Source: Bacteroidaceae bacterium
Lineage (GTDB): Bacteria; Bacteroidota; Bacteroidia; Bacteroidales; Bacteroidaceae
Assembly (NCBI GenBank): GCA_017559845.1
Contig: JAFYQQ010000039.1
Location: 1-36,461 of the forward strand
Length of the DNA stretch: 36,461 nt
Direction of reading: 5' to 3'
Of the stretch, positions 25,578 to 33,594 are shown piece by piece. The first letter of the stretch is position 1. Each line of letters opens with the position of its first letter. The position numbers and the translations under genes are program-made. The notes under the pieces were generated by a model. It did not search any database. It was not told the origin of the DNA and saw nothing but the letters and a program-made list of their open reading frames with translations.

Positions 25578-26804
25578 TTATTCTTTCAAATGTTTTACAA
25601 TTGTTTGGTAAGTATGTTCCACCGTATAATTATTCAAATAGAACTGGTAACCGTTTTCTCCCATTTGTCTGATGTCCGACGCAAGCATTTTTTCTACTGC
25701 TTCCACAAAAGCAGGGACAGAATTGCTTGGACAATAAAAACCATATCCGTTTGCTTCGGCCAAAGTTCCCGTATCACAATTCGGATCGGTTGCGGCAATG
25801 ATGGGTTTGCGTTCCATCAAATAGGGCAATAAGCGACTGGGGTAATTAGGTATTGTAAAGCGGTAGTCCAAAAAAATCAGGCCTACATCACATGCACTGG
25901 CTAATGCATCATAGTCTGCCTTTGGCATTTTTTTAAACACAGATACCGCCTTTGGATTTACGTGCTTTACCCATGTATCCAGTTTCGGGTATTCCGTACC
26001 GTTGCCAACCACCACAAAATGACAATCCGTTCTATCCTTCACGGCGTTCATACACTCAATCAAAAAAGGGATTCCCTGTGGCTTGCCCATATTGCCACCG
26101 TAAATAAATATCGGTTTGTCTGTTGGCAAACCATATTTCGGCCTAACCTCTCTTGCATCCACCTTACGGGTGTCCGTCTGTACATCATATGAATTGGGGG
26201 CAATTTCTACAATAGTAGGATTTACTTCCGGATTATGGGCCAGAACATACTTCACATTGGCAGGACTCATGCAGCCAATGTAATCCGACACCCGATACAA
26301 TTCCTTTTCCTTGTTCCTGAACGAACGATAAAGCAATCCCTTGATTCCTTTGGTTGAAAGCATTCCCAGATCCACAGCATTTTGTGGGAAAATATCCTTC
26401 AACATCAAATAAGAAATGGCATTCGGATTCCGTTTTTTAGCATACTGAATGACCTTAGTAAAAGTGATTGGAGGAGTAGAATAAAGGATCAGGTCGAATT
26501 TGACATCTGCAAAATAACGCTTTAACGCAGCCTTGAACTGCGATTCCAGCAACAGTTGTCCTATCCCCTTTTCAATGACATTGGTCTTGGTTACATTCAA
26601 TGTCTTTACCGCCAAAGAATGTACATGGTTTTCTACCTTCAATTCTGTCGGCAAACCAAGTTTGCGTTCTCTCGGATAGATGATATACACCTCATGCCCT
26701 TCATCGCGGAACTTACGCATCAAGTCTGTATAGATGCCATTCGCCTCGATGTTTTGCACACCAGCGGACATGGTCAGGAATAATATGTTCATTTTATTTC
26801 TCAT
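25578..26804 (-). CDS. glycosyltransferase family 4 (WbuB-like)
   Basis: A protein of 408 residues with the GT-B fold of family GT4. Motifs: NILFLTMSAG at the start, IYTDLMRKFRDEGHEVYIIYP, PIFIYGGNMGKPQGIPFLIECM (key GGNMGKPQG), FVVVGNGTEYPKL, and DYRFTIPNYPSRLLPYLMERKPIIA with the Glu-containing donor site. It would add the second sugar to the lipid-linked primer. I chose the ATG at 26804 because it overlaps the stop of the gene before it (ATGA); starts further upstream would lie in that gene. An ATG at 26792 is the alternative. It is the only ordinary glycosyltransferase in the locus. Confidence 0.9.
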   Translation of the reverse strand: MRNKMNILFLTMSAGVQNIEANGIYTDLMRKFRDEGHEVYIIYPRERKLGLPTELKVENHVHSLAVKTLNVTKTNVIEKGIGQLLLESQFKAALKRYFADVKFDLILYSTPPITFTKVIQYAKKRNPNAISYLMLKDIFPQNAVDLGMLSTKGIKGLLYRSFRNKEKELYRVSDYIGCMSPANVKYVLAHNPEVNPTIVEIAPNSYDVQTDTRKVDAREVRPKYGLPTDKPIFIYGGNMGKPQGIPFLIECMNAVKDRTDCHFVVVGNGTEYPKLDTWVKHVNPKAVSVFKKMPKADYDALASACDVGLIFLDYRFTIPNYPSRLLPYLMERKPIIAATDPNCDTGTLAEANGYGFYCPSNSVPAFVEAVEKMLASDIRQMGENGYQFYLNNYTVEHTYQTIVKHLKE

Positions 26805-27943
26805 TTTATTGTTGGATGTTTGTCCCATACCGTTGCCGTCACCTGACGCACCAGGTCGGTAAGCATGCATTTTTGCACCACACGATGGTATTTCCAAGCC
26901 GAAGCAAAGAAGTTCTTGACCAAATTCAGTCTGACCATCAAGTTGGAGTTTCCCTTGTTATAGACATTGTCACCAGTCAGAATATCCGCCAATACACGTT
27001 CTGCCAAATCTTCAAGGCCAGAGGATGACATTTCTTTTGTCTGTCCGGGATATTGTGGTAAGCGCAGGCCCAAATACTTCTCACAAATAATATGCAGACA
27101 TCGCACAAAACGGCTAAAATGCATCTTGTCACACCAGGTCCAGAACAAATCCCAATCCACATTCTCTTGCTCTACTTTCAGGAACAATGCCCAGTCCAAC
27201 AGATGGCGCACCTTCACACTCTCATATAAAAAGTGATTTATGGCATGGGCCGACAGGAACAAGGCATTAAAATCGGCATTGGGACAAAGCAGCGCCGTTC
27301 CTTCCAAGGCATGGGCACCTTTTATCTCCACACACTTTCTCAGTTGTTTTTCAAGTGCCTTGTTTGCCCTACTGCCACGGATGGGCAGGAAATACTGATG
27401 GTTCTCAATTTCCTGTTTCTTGAACACGACATGTGAATGCTTGTAATGTCCTCTGCGCACATCTGCACCCAAGTCTTCCGCCAAAAAATTCCCTTTTTCA
27501 TAACCGCTACCCCAGCGTATGTTGTCGACGGTTCCTTCAAACAGATAGCAATCCAAGTCCCCGAATTCGCGGTGCAACGGATTGGGATAATAGGAACTAA
27601 CAGCAATGCCCTTCAAAACCAGGGTTTGTAATCCCTTCTCTACCATCAGTCCTGCAAATTCCGCTGAACGCTTATGCCTGGTTACCATTTTCCTTTCTAT
27701 GGATTGGGATTGAGCGTACCAGTTCAATGTCAGTGCCTTGGGCGGTCTCGGGAAATCCTCGCATTCGTCAAACGCTGCGGACAACTTCTCAAACACCACA
27801 GCCGTAACGCCCTGCATCTTGGACAGGCGGAACAGTTCTGTCCATTCCTCGGGTGTCATAGCATTAAAACGCGGTGCGTCAAGCGCTGCGTCTTTCACTA
27901 CTGCGCTCAATATATAAAAAAATAATTCTTCAATTCTACTCAT
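26801..27943 (-). CDS. NTP_transf_5-type nucleotidyltransferase-fold protein
   Basis: A protein of 380 residues of the uncharacterised nucleotidyltransferase family often found in capsule and O-antigen loci. Motifs: LVLKGIAVSSYYPNPLHREFGDLDCYLFEG, with the paired acidic residues of GDLD at 128-131, and HSHVVFKK. The second half is helical (INHFLYESVKVRHLLDWALFL). Neither donor nor acceptor is known for this family. The ATG overlaps the end of the acyltransferase gene by 8 bp and its stop overlaps the GT4 start, so the three are translationally linked. Confidence 0.85.
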   Translation of the reverse strand: MSRIEELFFYILSAVVKDAALDAPRFNAMTPEEWTELFRLSKMQGVTAVVFEKLSAAFDECEDFPRPPKALTLNWYAQSQSIERKMVTRHKRSAEFAGLMVEKGLQTLVLKGIAVSSYYPNPLHREFGDLDCYLFEGTVDNIRWGSGYEKGNFLAEDLGADVRRGHYKHSHVVFKKQEIENHQYFLPIRGSRANKALEKQLRKCVEIKGAHALEGTALLCPNADFNALFLSAHAINHFLYESVKVRHLLDWALFLKVEQENVDWDLFWTWCDKMHFSRFVRCLHIICEKYLGLRLPQYPGQTKEMSSSGLEDLAERVLADILTGDNVYNKGNSNLMVRLNLVKNFFASAWKYHRVVQKCMLTDLVRQVTATVWDKHPTIK

Positions 27944-28966
27944 ATATCCGATTTTTATTATGTTCTATCATTCGCCTTGCAACCTTTCCTATAGTCTTCG
28001 TCGAAAAAAATGCCGCCAAACCTGTCAGCGTCGTTACGACAAGCAACAACCAAGGTTCATGTTTATATCCCAACGCCAACAAAGCATTGACCACAATCAT
28101 GTGATAAATATATATTCCATACGAAAGATCCGTTTTCAAATCCATTTTTGGAAAAGTGTACGCAATACCTGTCAAACTAAAAAACAGCATTATTGTCTGC
28201 AATATGTAATACGAAGCACGTATGTCATAACCTGTTTTACAAACCATAAGGAACAATATGAACGCCAACCACCAATATTTTTTCAAATATGGCAAGAACC
28301 AATCCTTCTTTTCTGCCACAAATGATGCAAAAACAAAACACCAGAGGTAAGGAAATATCATCTGGCTCAAAAGTTTGCCTGATAAGACCGGCAAATTTTG
28401 CCTTACTACTGGAATTAACATTCCCATAGCCAAACAAGTTGCAAAAACAGTCAGCCACACCCATTTTTTTGCCCGCGTAAGTACCTGTATAAAAAATATG
28501 CCATAAGATAAAACTGAATAAGGATTCCGATTGTCCACAGCGACCCGTTTGGAACTCCACATCCATAACCTCTTAAACAATCCGGAGTCCAAAATTGGAA
28601 AAACGTTCCTTGCGCAAAAGCAAACCCTACAATTTGCGTCCAATCAACTGATTCGTCATACAATATCAACAACACTGACAATCCGACGATTATCCCACAC
28701 CATAATTCCGGATAGATTCTCCAAAAACGCTTCTTCAAGTACTCATAGAAATCTTTTGAACGGCCGAGACTCCCCCATATCAGGAAACCACTTATCATAA
28801 AAAACACTGGAGTTGCCTTTACCGGGAAAAGAGTATCTCTTACGTCCGAATCAATATTGATTCCCAAATGCCATATTGCATGAAACAACATGACTTTAAG
28901 CGCCAGCAACATACGTATCGTATTGAAACAACCTCGCTGTGGAATAGGCCGAGGAAACTCTTCCAT
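27936..28966 (-). pseudogene. OafA-type membrane acyltransferase (Acyltransferase_3), split by a frameshift at an A7 run
   Basis: The first part (28966 to about 28470) gives IRMLLALKVMLFHAIWHLG, with the catalytic His of the family, TPVFFMISGFLIWGS, FYEYLKKRFWRIYPELW and PNGSLWTIGILIQFY. It ends in a stop at about 28451 after RGQKNGCG. The rest (from about 28465 to 27936) continues in another frame with AKKWVWLTVFATCLAMG and seven or so membrane spans, ending RIYE. One extra A in the run of seven A (28464-28470) would give RGQKKWVWLTVF and a normal protein of about 343 residues. The gene would acylate a sugar hydroxyl at the membrane. It may be a phase-OFF variant, be read by -1 frameshifting, or be dead. 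Confidence 0.88.
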
Positions 28967-29004
28967 TATTTCATCTGTTAATTCTCGTTAGACTTAAAAA
29001 CATT

Positions 29005-30180
29005 TCACATCCCCGACCGTCTGATCCTCAACGCTATTGCCCCAGGATGAGCCGCACAGAAACTGCTGGCATCCGTCACCACACAAGCCAGGTATCCGCC
29101 ACCGCCGGCTCCGGGCATCTTCCAGGCCAGCACCTCATCCATCGCGCTGTACTTATCAATGTAGGATGGCACCGACCCCTGAATCATGGCCGGGAACATT
29201 GCCACCTGGGCATGGAACGAATCCTTGTATGCTGTGGCAAACGCATCCAAATCCATGGCCATAATGGCATTCCAGCAACGGTCGGCCGCAGCAGCAAGAG
29301 CCTCCACCTTCTCTTTCGTGATGTCCTGCCCCTCCACCACCGAACATCCAGGGCATCGGGGTTCCATAGGAATCATACACAGATGGTTCTCCAACCATTG
29401 CAACACCGCCTCATCCTCACAAGTCTCTATCCTTTCCGGCCAGAAATGGTTGTCATAATAATGGCGGCAGAGTCCGGGTACACAGATACCAATGGAATCC
29501 TGTGCTCCACTGATTATGCCGTCCTCCCTTTCTGGATGGTTCTCAAAACAGAACACCAGTCGTGCCAGTGTCTCCGGATCCATATTGGGCAACTGGTAAG
29601 GCCAGATACGCTTGATAAGGTTGCGGGTGGATGTACTCAGTCCGCATCTGTCTCTTATCTCGAACGATGGTTCCAACGAGATGGTCAGTGCCCAGCCGGG
29701 GGCATGACAACTCACATAAGGCTGGTCTATCCAGGTACCCGCCAAATCCAGGCGGGTAGGAATCTGGCACGGACTCTTCTTCAGGTCCGTACTGCTCCGG
29801 GCTGCCAACCCTTCATGGGGGTCACGTTCCAGCACCACATATTCCATCCCTCTCTCCTCGCACACCTTGCGCTTGGCGTCCGAACCGCCGTCGCTGTTCA
29901 CCACCAATATGTCCGGTTTCACAACGTCCAGCGTGGGCAGAAAATCCAGAATGCCGTCTCCGGCGTTGATATATGCTTCCTTCACATAACGGATGCTCTT
30001 TACCATGAACAGACGTTCCTGCTCCGAATACACCGTCTTGTGGTTCTTGTAGTGCAGGATGGTCTTGTCAGAACCGATACCCACATACAAATCCCCATAT
30101 TGCGATGCCTGGCGGAAGAATTCCACATGGCCCGAGTGTAACAAGTCATAACATCCGCTTACAAATACTTTCTTTTTCAT
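29005..30180 (-). CDS. fusion of HxGH nucleotidyltransferase and divergent GHMP-type sugar kinase
   Basis: A protein of 391 residues. Residues 1-140 form a cytidylyltransferase-like domain: VFVSGCYDLLHSGHVEFF (HSGH at 15-18), YVGIGSDKT, DILVVNSDGG. From about residue 155 a GHMP-kinase pattern begins: IPTRLDLAGTWIDQPYVS, a weak CGLSTSTRN in place of the usual GLGTSS, SGAQDSIGICVPG, and near the end MPGAGGGGYLACVV. The two halves suggest phosphorylation of a sugar and transfer of a nucleotide to it, as in FKP for fucose or HldE for heptose, but the nucleotidyltransferase type is that of HldE, not of FKP. Product unknown. The gene follows a 175-bp heptad array that fills the space after fcl. Confidence 0.8.
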   Translation of the reverse strand: MKKKVFVSGCYDLLHSGHVEFFRQASQYGDLYVGIGSDKTILHYKNHKTVYSEQERLFMVKSIRYVKEAYINAGDGILDFLPTLDVVKPDILVVNSDGGSDAKRKVCEERGMEYVVLERDPHEGLAARSSTDLKKSPCQIPTRLDLAGTWIDQPYVSCHAPGWALTISLEPSFEIRDRCGLSTSTRNLIKRIWPYQLPNMDPETLARLVFCFENHPEREDGIISGAQDSIGICVPGLCRHYYDNHFWPERIETCEDEAVLQWLENHLCMIPMEPRCPGCSVVEGQDITKEKVEALAAAADRCWNAIMAMDLDAFATAYKDSFHAQVAMFPAMIQGSVPSYIDKYSAMDEVLAWKMPGAGGGGYLACVVTDASSFCAAHPGAIALRIRRSGM

Positions 30181-30195
30181 TTAATTTTTATACTA

Positions 30196-30370
30196 TTAGC
30201 TGTTAGCTATTGGCTGTTGGCTATTGGCTGTTAGCGTTTAATGATTAATGGGAATTCGCTTACCGCTTACCGCTCACCGTTGGCTTTTGGCTTTTAGCGT
30301 CTAATGATTAATGTGAATTCGTTCACCGTTCACCGCTCATCGTTTACCGTTTACCGTTGGCTGTTGTCCC
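30196..30370 (-). repeat. 25-unit heptad array filling the fcl to fusion-gene space
   Basis: From 30196 to 30370 the plus strand divides into 25 consecutive 7-bp units with no insertion or deletion, of types TTAGCTG, TTGGCTG, TTAGCGT, TTAATGA, GAATTCG, CTTACCG, TTCACCG and TTTACCG. A block of four units starting TTAGCGT at 30231 recurs at 30294, giving a higher-order period of 63 bp (nine heptads). The array starts 15 bp before the fusion gene and ends 4 bp from the fcl stop. Confidence 0.93.
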
Positions 30371-30374
30371 CAAA

Positions 30375-31316
30375 CTATCTCTCCGCCCTCATCGGGTTAT
30401 GCAGGAAATCTTCGTATGCCAGGCGAATGCCTTCGTCCAGGCCCACCTTTGCTTCCCATCCCAGCGCCTTCGCCTTGCTCACGTCAAGCAGTTTGCGTGG
30501 TGTTCCGTTGGGGCGCGTGGGGTCCCACATTATTTTTCCTTCGTAGCCCACGATGCGTGCCACCTTCTCCGTCAGCTCCTTTATGCTGAGTTCCTTGCCC
30601 GAACCGGCGTTCACTGTCTCGTTGCCGCTATAGTGGTTCATCAGGAACACACACAGGTTGGCAAGGTCGTCCACATACAGGAATTCACGCATCGGACTTC
30701 CGTCGCCCCAGCAAATCACACTATCCAAACCCTGTTCCTTGGCTTCGTGGAAACGGCGGATCAGTGCAGGCAGTACATGGCTGTGCTCCGGATGATAATT
30801 GTCATTCGGTCCGTATAGGTTCGTGGGCATCAGGCTGATGTAGTCAGTACCATACTGGCGGTTCAGGTACTCGCAGTATTTCAGACCCGATATCTTAGCC
30901 AGCGCATACGCCTCGTTGGTGGGTTCCAGTGCCGAGGTCAACAGACAGCTCTCGGGCATGGGCTGGGGGGCGAACTTGGGATAGATGCAGGAGGAACCCA
31001 AGAATTCCAGCTTTTTGCATCCGTTCTTCCATGCCGAATGTATCACGTTCATCTCAAGCATCATGTTATCGTACATGAAATCCGCCAACGCACTCTGGTT
31101 GGCAATGATGCCGCCTACCTTGGCGGCGGCCAGGAACACGTATTCCGGTTTCTCTTCCTCAAAGAACCCCTCCACTTCCTCCTGGCGCAGCAGGTCAAGT
31201 TCCTTGTGTGTCCGGGTAATGATGTTCGTATATCCCTGACGTTCAAGTTCCCTGACTATGGCAGAACCTACCATTCCACGGTGGCCAGCCACGTATATTT
31301 TACTTCCTTTTTCCAT
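30375..31316 (-). CDS. fcl: GDP-L-fucose synthase
   Basis: A protein of 313 residues from the ATG at 31316; the frame is open further to 31364, but that part is heptad repeat. Extended-SDR motifs: [13 protein letters not shown] (cofactor), [19 protein letters not shown], the catalytic Tyr and Lys in [41 protein letters not shown]. It turns GDP-4-keto-6-deoxy-mannose into GDP-L-fucose by epimerisation and NADPH reduction. Together with gmd upstream it forms the two-step route from GDP-mannose. The sugar would be added to the glycan of this locus unless the fusion gene points to a heptose analogue. Confidence 0.95.
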   Translation of the reverse strand: MEKGSKIYVAGHRGMVGSAIVRELERQGYTNIITRTHKELDLLRQEEVEGFFEEEKPEYVFLAAAKVGGIIANQSALADFMYDNMMLEMNVIHSAWKNGCKKLEFLGSSCIYPKFAPQPMPESCLLTSALEPTNEAYALAKISGLKYCEYLNRQYGTDYISLMPTNLYGPNDNYHPEHSHVLPALIRRFHEAKEQGLDSVICWGDGSPMREFLYVDDLANLCVFLMNHYSGNETVNAGSGKELSIKELTEKVARIVGYEGKIMWDPTRPNGTPRKLLDVSKAKALGWEAKVGLDEGIRLAYEDFLHNPMRAER

Positions 31317-31336
31317 GCTTGTTGTATTTCTGTATA

Positions 31337-31371
31337 TGGACAAAAGACTACAGACAATAGACAACGGTCTG
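31337..31371 (-). repeat. heptad array, left arm of cassette 2 (GACAA type)
   Basis: Five 7-bp units on the plus strand of the pattern NNGACAA or near (TGGACAA, AAGACTA, CAGACAA, TAGACAA, CGGTCTG). It lies between fcl and the stop of the second four-helix-bundle gene, in inverted orientation to the array at 31750. Confidence 0.7.
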
Positions 31372-31380
31372 CAGTATTTT

Positions 31381-31749
31381 TCATCCGTTTTTACGTTTGG
31401 GAACAGACAAATATTGTATCATCTTATATATACCACTTGATACCGACAACAACTTTGTCTGTAATCTGATACGCTCGTCTTTTGTACAATAGCCCAAGTC
31501 TTCGCAAAGATACAACATACTTTTCACTTCCGAGCAACTTCCTTTCGCTATATTCAAGTGACGGACGAACACTGAATCCGAATTATATTCAAAACCTTCA
31601 GCGATATTGTTCATTATAGAAACACTGGCACGCTGAATCTGGTCTTTAAAACCATAATCAGGGTTATTCGCCATCAGTTTATAGATGTCCAAAACAATTT
31701 CACGTGCATCCATCCAAATGCGTAAATCTTCTATCTTCCTATTCGGCAT
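31381..31749 (-). CDS. four-helix-bundle protein (S23/IVP family), second copy
   Basis: A protein of 122 residues from the ATG at 31749; a longer frame to 31818 only adds residues encoded by the heptads (repeats of TTDNGQR). Family marks: [19 protein letters not shown] at the start, [21 protein letters not shown] at about residues 38-58, and the LYLCEDLGY and helical C-terminal region. Only moderate identity to the copy at 11279-11656, so the two are not a recent duplicate. It lies in the same direction as gmd and fcl but has no known part in sugar synthesis. Confidence 0.85.
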   Translation of the reverse strand: MPNRKIEDLRIWMDAREIVLDIYKLMANNPDYGFKDQIQRASVSIMNNIAEGFEYNSDSVFVRHLNIAKGSCSEVKSMLYLCEDLGYCTKDERIRLQTKLLSVSSGIYKMIQYLSVPKRKNG

Positions 31750-31791
31750 GTCCGTTGTCCGTTGTCCGTTGTCCGTTGTCCGTTGTCCGTC
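31750..31791 (-). repeat. heptad array, right arm of cassette 2 (GTCCGTT x6)
   Basis: Five perfect GTCCGTT units and a sixth GTCCGTC from 31750 to 31791 on the plus strand. It abuts the ATG of the four-helix-bundle gene. The near-perfect identity suggests recent expansion. Confidence 0.95.
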
Positions 31792-31816
31792 AAATAATCG
31801 CACGCGATTATTTGAC
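31789..31816 (-). terminator. 12-bp perfect hairpin across the gmd stop codon
   Basis: GTCAAATAATCG (31789-31800), loop CACG, and CGATTATTTGAC (31805-31816) form a perfect 12-bp stem. The gmd stop codon lies in one arm. The stem is AT-rich and no T run follows, so it may weaken rather than end transcription, or mark a repeat boundary. Confidence 0.5.
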
Positions 31817-32923
31817 AATCCCCTTCTCCAGATACTCCGCCAGATTGGTTCTCACTTTGGCAGCAGCTCCCTCAGAAGCTACCTTGGCCATGTCGTGCTC
31901 CACCATAATCTTCACCAGCTGTTCAAAGGATGTCTTGTTTGGATCCCAGCCCAGCTTTGCCTTCGCCTTGGTGGGGTCACCCCACAGGTTCACCACATCA
32001 GTCGGACGATAAAAGTCCTCGCTCACGGCCACCAGCGTCTTGCCTATCAGAGACTGGGGGGCACTGCCATGTACGGCCACGCAGATGCCCTTCTCCCCTA
32101 AGCCTTCACCCTCGAATTTCAGTTCTATGCCGGCATGTTTGAAGGCGTAGTCCGTAAACTCACGCACAGAGTGCTGTACGCCGGTGGCGATGACAAAGTC
32201 CTCAGGTTTTTCGTTCTGCAGGATCAACCACATACACTCCACATAGTCCTTTGCATAGCCCCAGTCGCGGAGGGAATCCATGTTGCCCAGGTACAGGCAA
32301 TCCTGTAGGCCTTGCGCTATGCGTGCCGCAGCCAACGTAATTTTACGGGTAACGAAAGTCTCGCCTCTGCGCTCGCTCTCGTGATTGAAAAGGATACCCG
32401 AGCAGCAGAACATATCGTATGCTTCACGATATTCCTTTACAATCCAAAAGCCGTAGAGCTTGGCTACGGCATAGGGGGAATAAGGATGGAAAGGGGTATT
32501 TTCGTTCTGTGGGACCTCTTCCACCTTGCCATACAGTTCCGAAGTGGAAGCCTGATAGATGCGGCAGGTCTTTTCCAGACCGCAGGCACGCACGGCCTCC
32601 AACACACGCAGTACACCTGTTGCATCCACATCCGCCGTAAACTCAGGCGAGTCAAAACTTACCTGCACATGGCTTTGTGCTGCCAGATTATATATTTCAT
32701 CGGGACGTACCAATCCAACCACCTTCACCAGCGACATGGAATCGCCCAAGTCACCATAGTGGAGGTGGAAGTTCTGCCGTCCCTCCAAGTGGGCAATACG
32801 CTCACGGTAATCTACCGAAGAACGGCGGATGATACCGTGTACCTCATAACCCTTCTCCAAAAGGAACTCACTCAGGTAACTGCCATCCTGGCCTGTCACA
32901 CCAGTTATCAATGCTTTTTTCAT
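31808..32923 (-). CDS. gmd: GDP-mannose 4,6-dehydratase
   Basis: A protein of 371 residues. Motifs: [27 protein letters not shown] at the start ([10 protein letters not shown]), [12 protein letters not shown], the catalytic region [19 protein letters not shown] and [13 protein letters not shown] (Tyr-x-x-x-Lys), [33 protein letters not shown]. It converts GDP-D-mannose to GDP-4-keto-6-deoxy-D-mannose. It is the first gene of the glycan operon in this window; fcl follows after the four-helix-bundle cassette. A homologue acting on GDP-heptose cannot be ruled out by sequence reading alone. Confidence 0.96.
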   Translation of the reverse strand: MKKALITGVTGQDGSYLSEFLLEKGYEVHGIIRRSSVDYRERIAHLEGRQNFHLHYGDLGDSMSLVKVVGLVRPDEIYNLAAQSHVQVSFDSPEFTADVDATGVLRVLEAVRACGLEKTCRIYQASTSELYGKVEEVPQNENTPFHPYSPYAVAKLYGFWIVKEYREAYDMFCCSGILFNHESERRGETFVTRKITLAAARIAQGLQDCLYLGNMDSLRDWGYAKDYVECMWLILQNEKPEDFVIATGVQHSVREFTDYAFKHAGIELKFEGEGLGEKGICVAVHGSAPQSLIGKTLVAVSEDFYRPTDVVNLWGDPTKAKAKLGWDPNKTSFEQLVKIMVEHDMAKVASEGAAAKVRTNLAEYLEKGIVK

Positions 32924-32976
32924 TATGTCTCTTTAAATAATTTATATAAATAATTTACTGTCACCTAAACCTTAAA

Positions 32977-32984
32977 CAAAACTA
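32977..32984 (-). promoter_or_regulatory. possible -7 promoter box of the glycan operon
   Basis: On the minus strand TAGTTTTG matches TAnnTTTG, 54 bp before the gmd ATG. The -33 region falls in the heptad array at 32985 and has no TTTG at the usual distance. No flanking inverted repeats of the invertible-promoter kind were found. Confidence 0.35.
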
Positions 32985-33044
32985 TTGGCTGTTGGCTGTT
33001 AGCTTTTGGCGTTTAAGATGGCTCTCACCGCTCATTTTCGCCTT
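32985..33044 (-). repeat. short heptad array upstream of gmd
   Basis: Units TTGGCTG, TTGGCTG, TTAGCTT, TTGGCGT and TTAAGAT run in phase from 32985 to 33019. After a phase slip CTCACCG and CTCATTT follow at 33024. The units are of the same types as in the large array at 30196-30370. Confidence 0.75.
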
Positions 33045-33194
33045 TTGTATTCTCCATTAACGTTTCTGTTCTTTTATAAAGAACAAAGATACTAAAAATC
33101 AGGACGAACACCAAAGAAACGGGAGAATATTTTCCGCACAGGGGCACGTTTGCCAAATACCATACTAAAATAGGATGTTTTACCGTTGAAAAAG

Positions 33195-33282
33195 CAATGC
33201 AGTGCAACGGGAAAGACAACGCATTGCATCAGCACATGCAATGCATTGCATTGGGCAATGGAAGGCACTGCATTAAGCCGCA
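33195..33282 (+). repeat. four-unit array with 22-bp period and TGCA dyads
   Basis: TGCA recurs at 33203, 33225, 33247 and 33269, exactly 22 bp apart, each within a core like CAATGCATTGCA. Unit three overlaps the perfect palindrome TGCAATGCATTGCA (33237-33250). GCATTGCAT (33221-33229) and ATGCAATGC (33236-33244) can form a 9-bp stem with a 6-base loop. The period equals that of the array at 2015-2102, but the core differs. Confidence 0.8.
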
Positions 33283-33326
33283 CGAAGGCCGAAAGCCTGC
33301 ACGATAACGAAATCACCTATTATGGG

Positions 33327-33358
33327 AAAACCTTGGAACGGGCGAACCCGTCCCAAGG
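33327..33358 (-). terminator. rho-independent terminator reading on the minus strand
   Basis: CCTTGG-A-ACGGG (33331-33342) pairs with CCCGT-C-CCAAGG (33347-33358) around loop CGAA, with one A-C mismatch. On the minus strand the hairpin is followed by TTTT (33327-33330). It would end transcripts from the small gene at 33595-33969. Confidence 0.6.
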
Positions 33359-33594
33359 CGGTTAGTGACGTACCGGAAAATGAATGGCCGGCAGGGGCTG
33401 TACGGCGTCGGCCGTCTGCATGGACGACCCGTTCCCAAATATCTTTGTTTCAGCCACCACATTCATGCGCAGAGCGGCATGAGGCACTTTGGGCGGTTTC
33501 CCTTCTTTACGCTTCGTTACCGGCACTCCGGTGTGTCCTGCTTCCCTTCGCCTCAGACTGGCGGCACGGACATGCAACGGAGATTTTCCTTTGG

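Larger units (their letters stand above)
31337..31791 (-). mobile_element. candidate heptad-bounded S23/IVP cassette 2
   Basis: A unit of about 455 bp inside the glycan operon between gmd and fcl: a four-helix-bundle gene flanked by inverted heptad arrays (GGACAAC type on one side, GTCCGTT type on the other). The plan is the same as in cassette 1, although the heptad sequence differs. Mobility is inference. Confidence 0.3.
33045..33594. other. gap of about 550 bp without a credible gene
   Basis: Several small ORFs occur on both strands, but none has a recognisable domain, and they overlap one another. The stretch holds the 22-bp array at 33195-33282, a hairpin at 33221-33244, a terminator at 33327-33358 and a lone plus-strand TATCTTTG at 33440-33447 with nothing convincing downstream. 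Confidence 0.6.

Noticed and set aside
29047..30141. A 364-codon plus-strand ORF opposite the nucleotidyltransferase-kinase fusion
   Set aside because: Shadow frame without motifs, opposite a gene with clear HxGH and GHMP signatures.
31317..31364. Longer start of fcl
   Set aside because: The added residues are encoded by the heptad array; the conserved cofactor motif starts right after the ATG at 31316.
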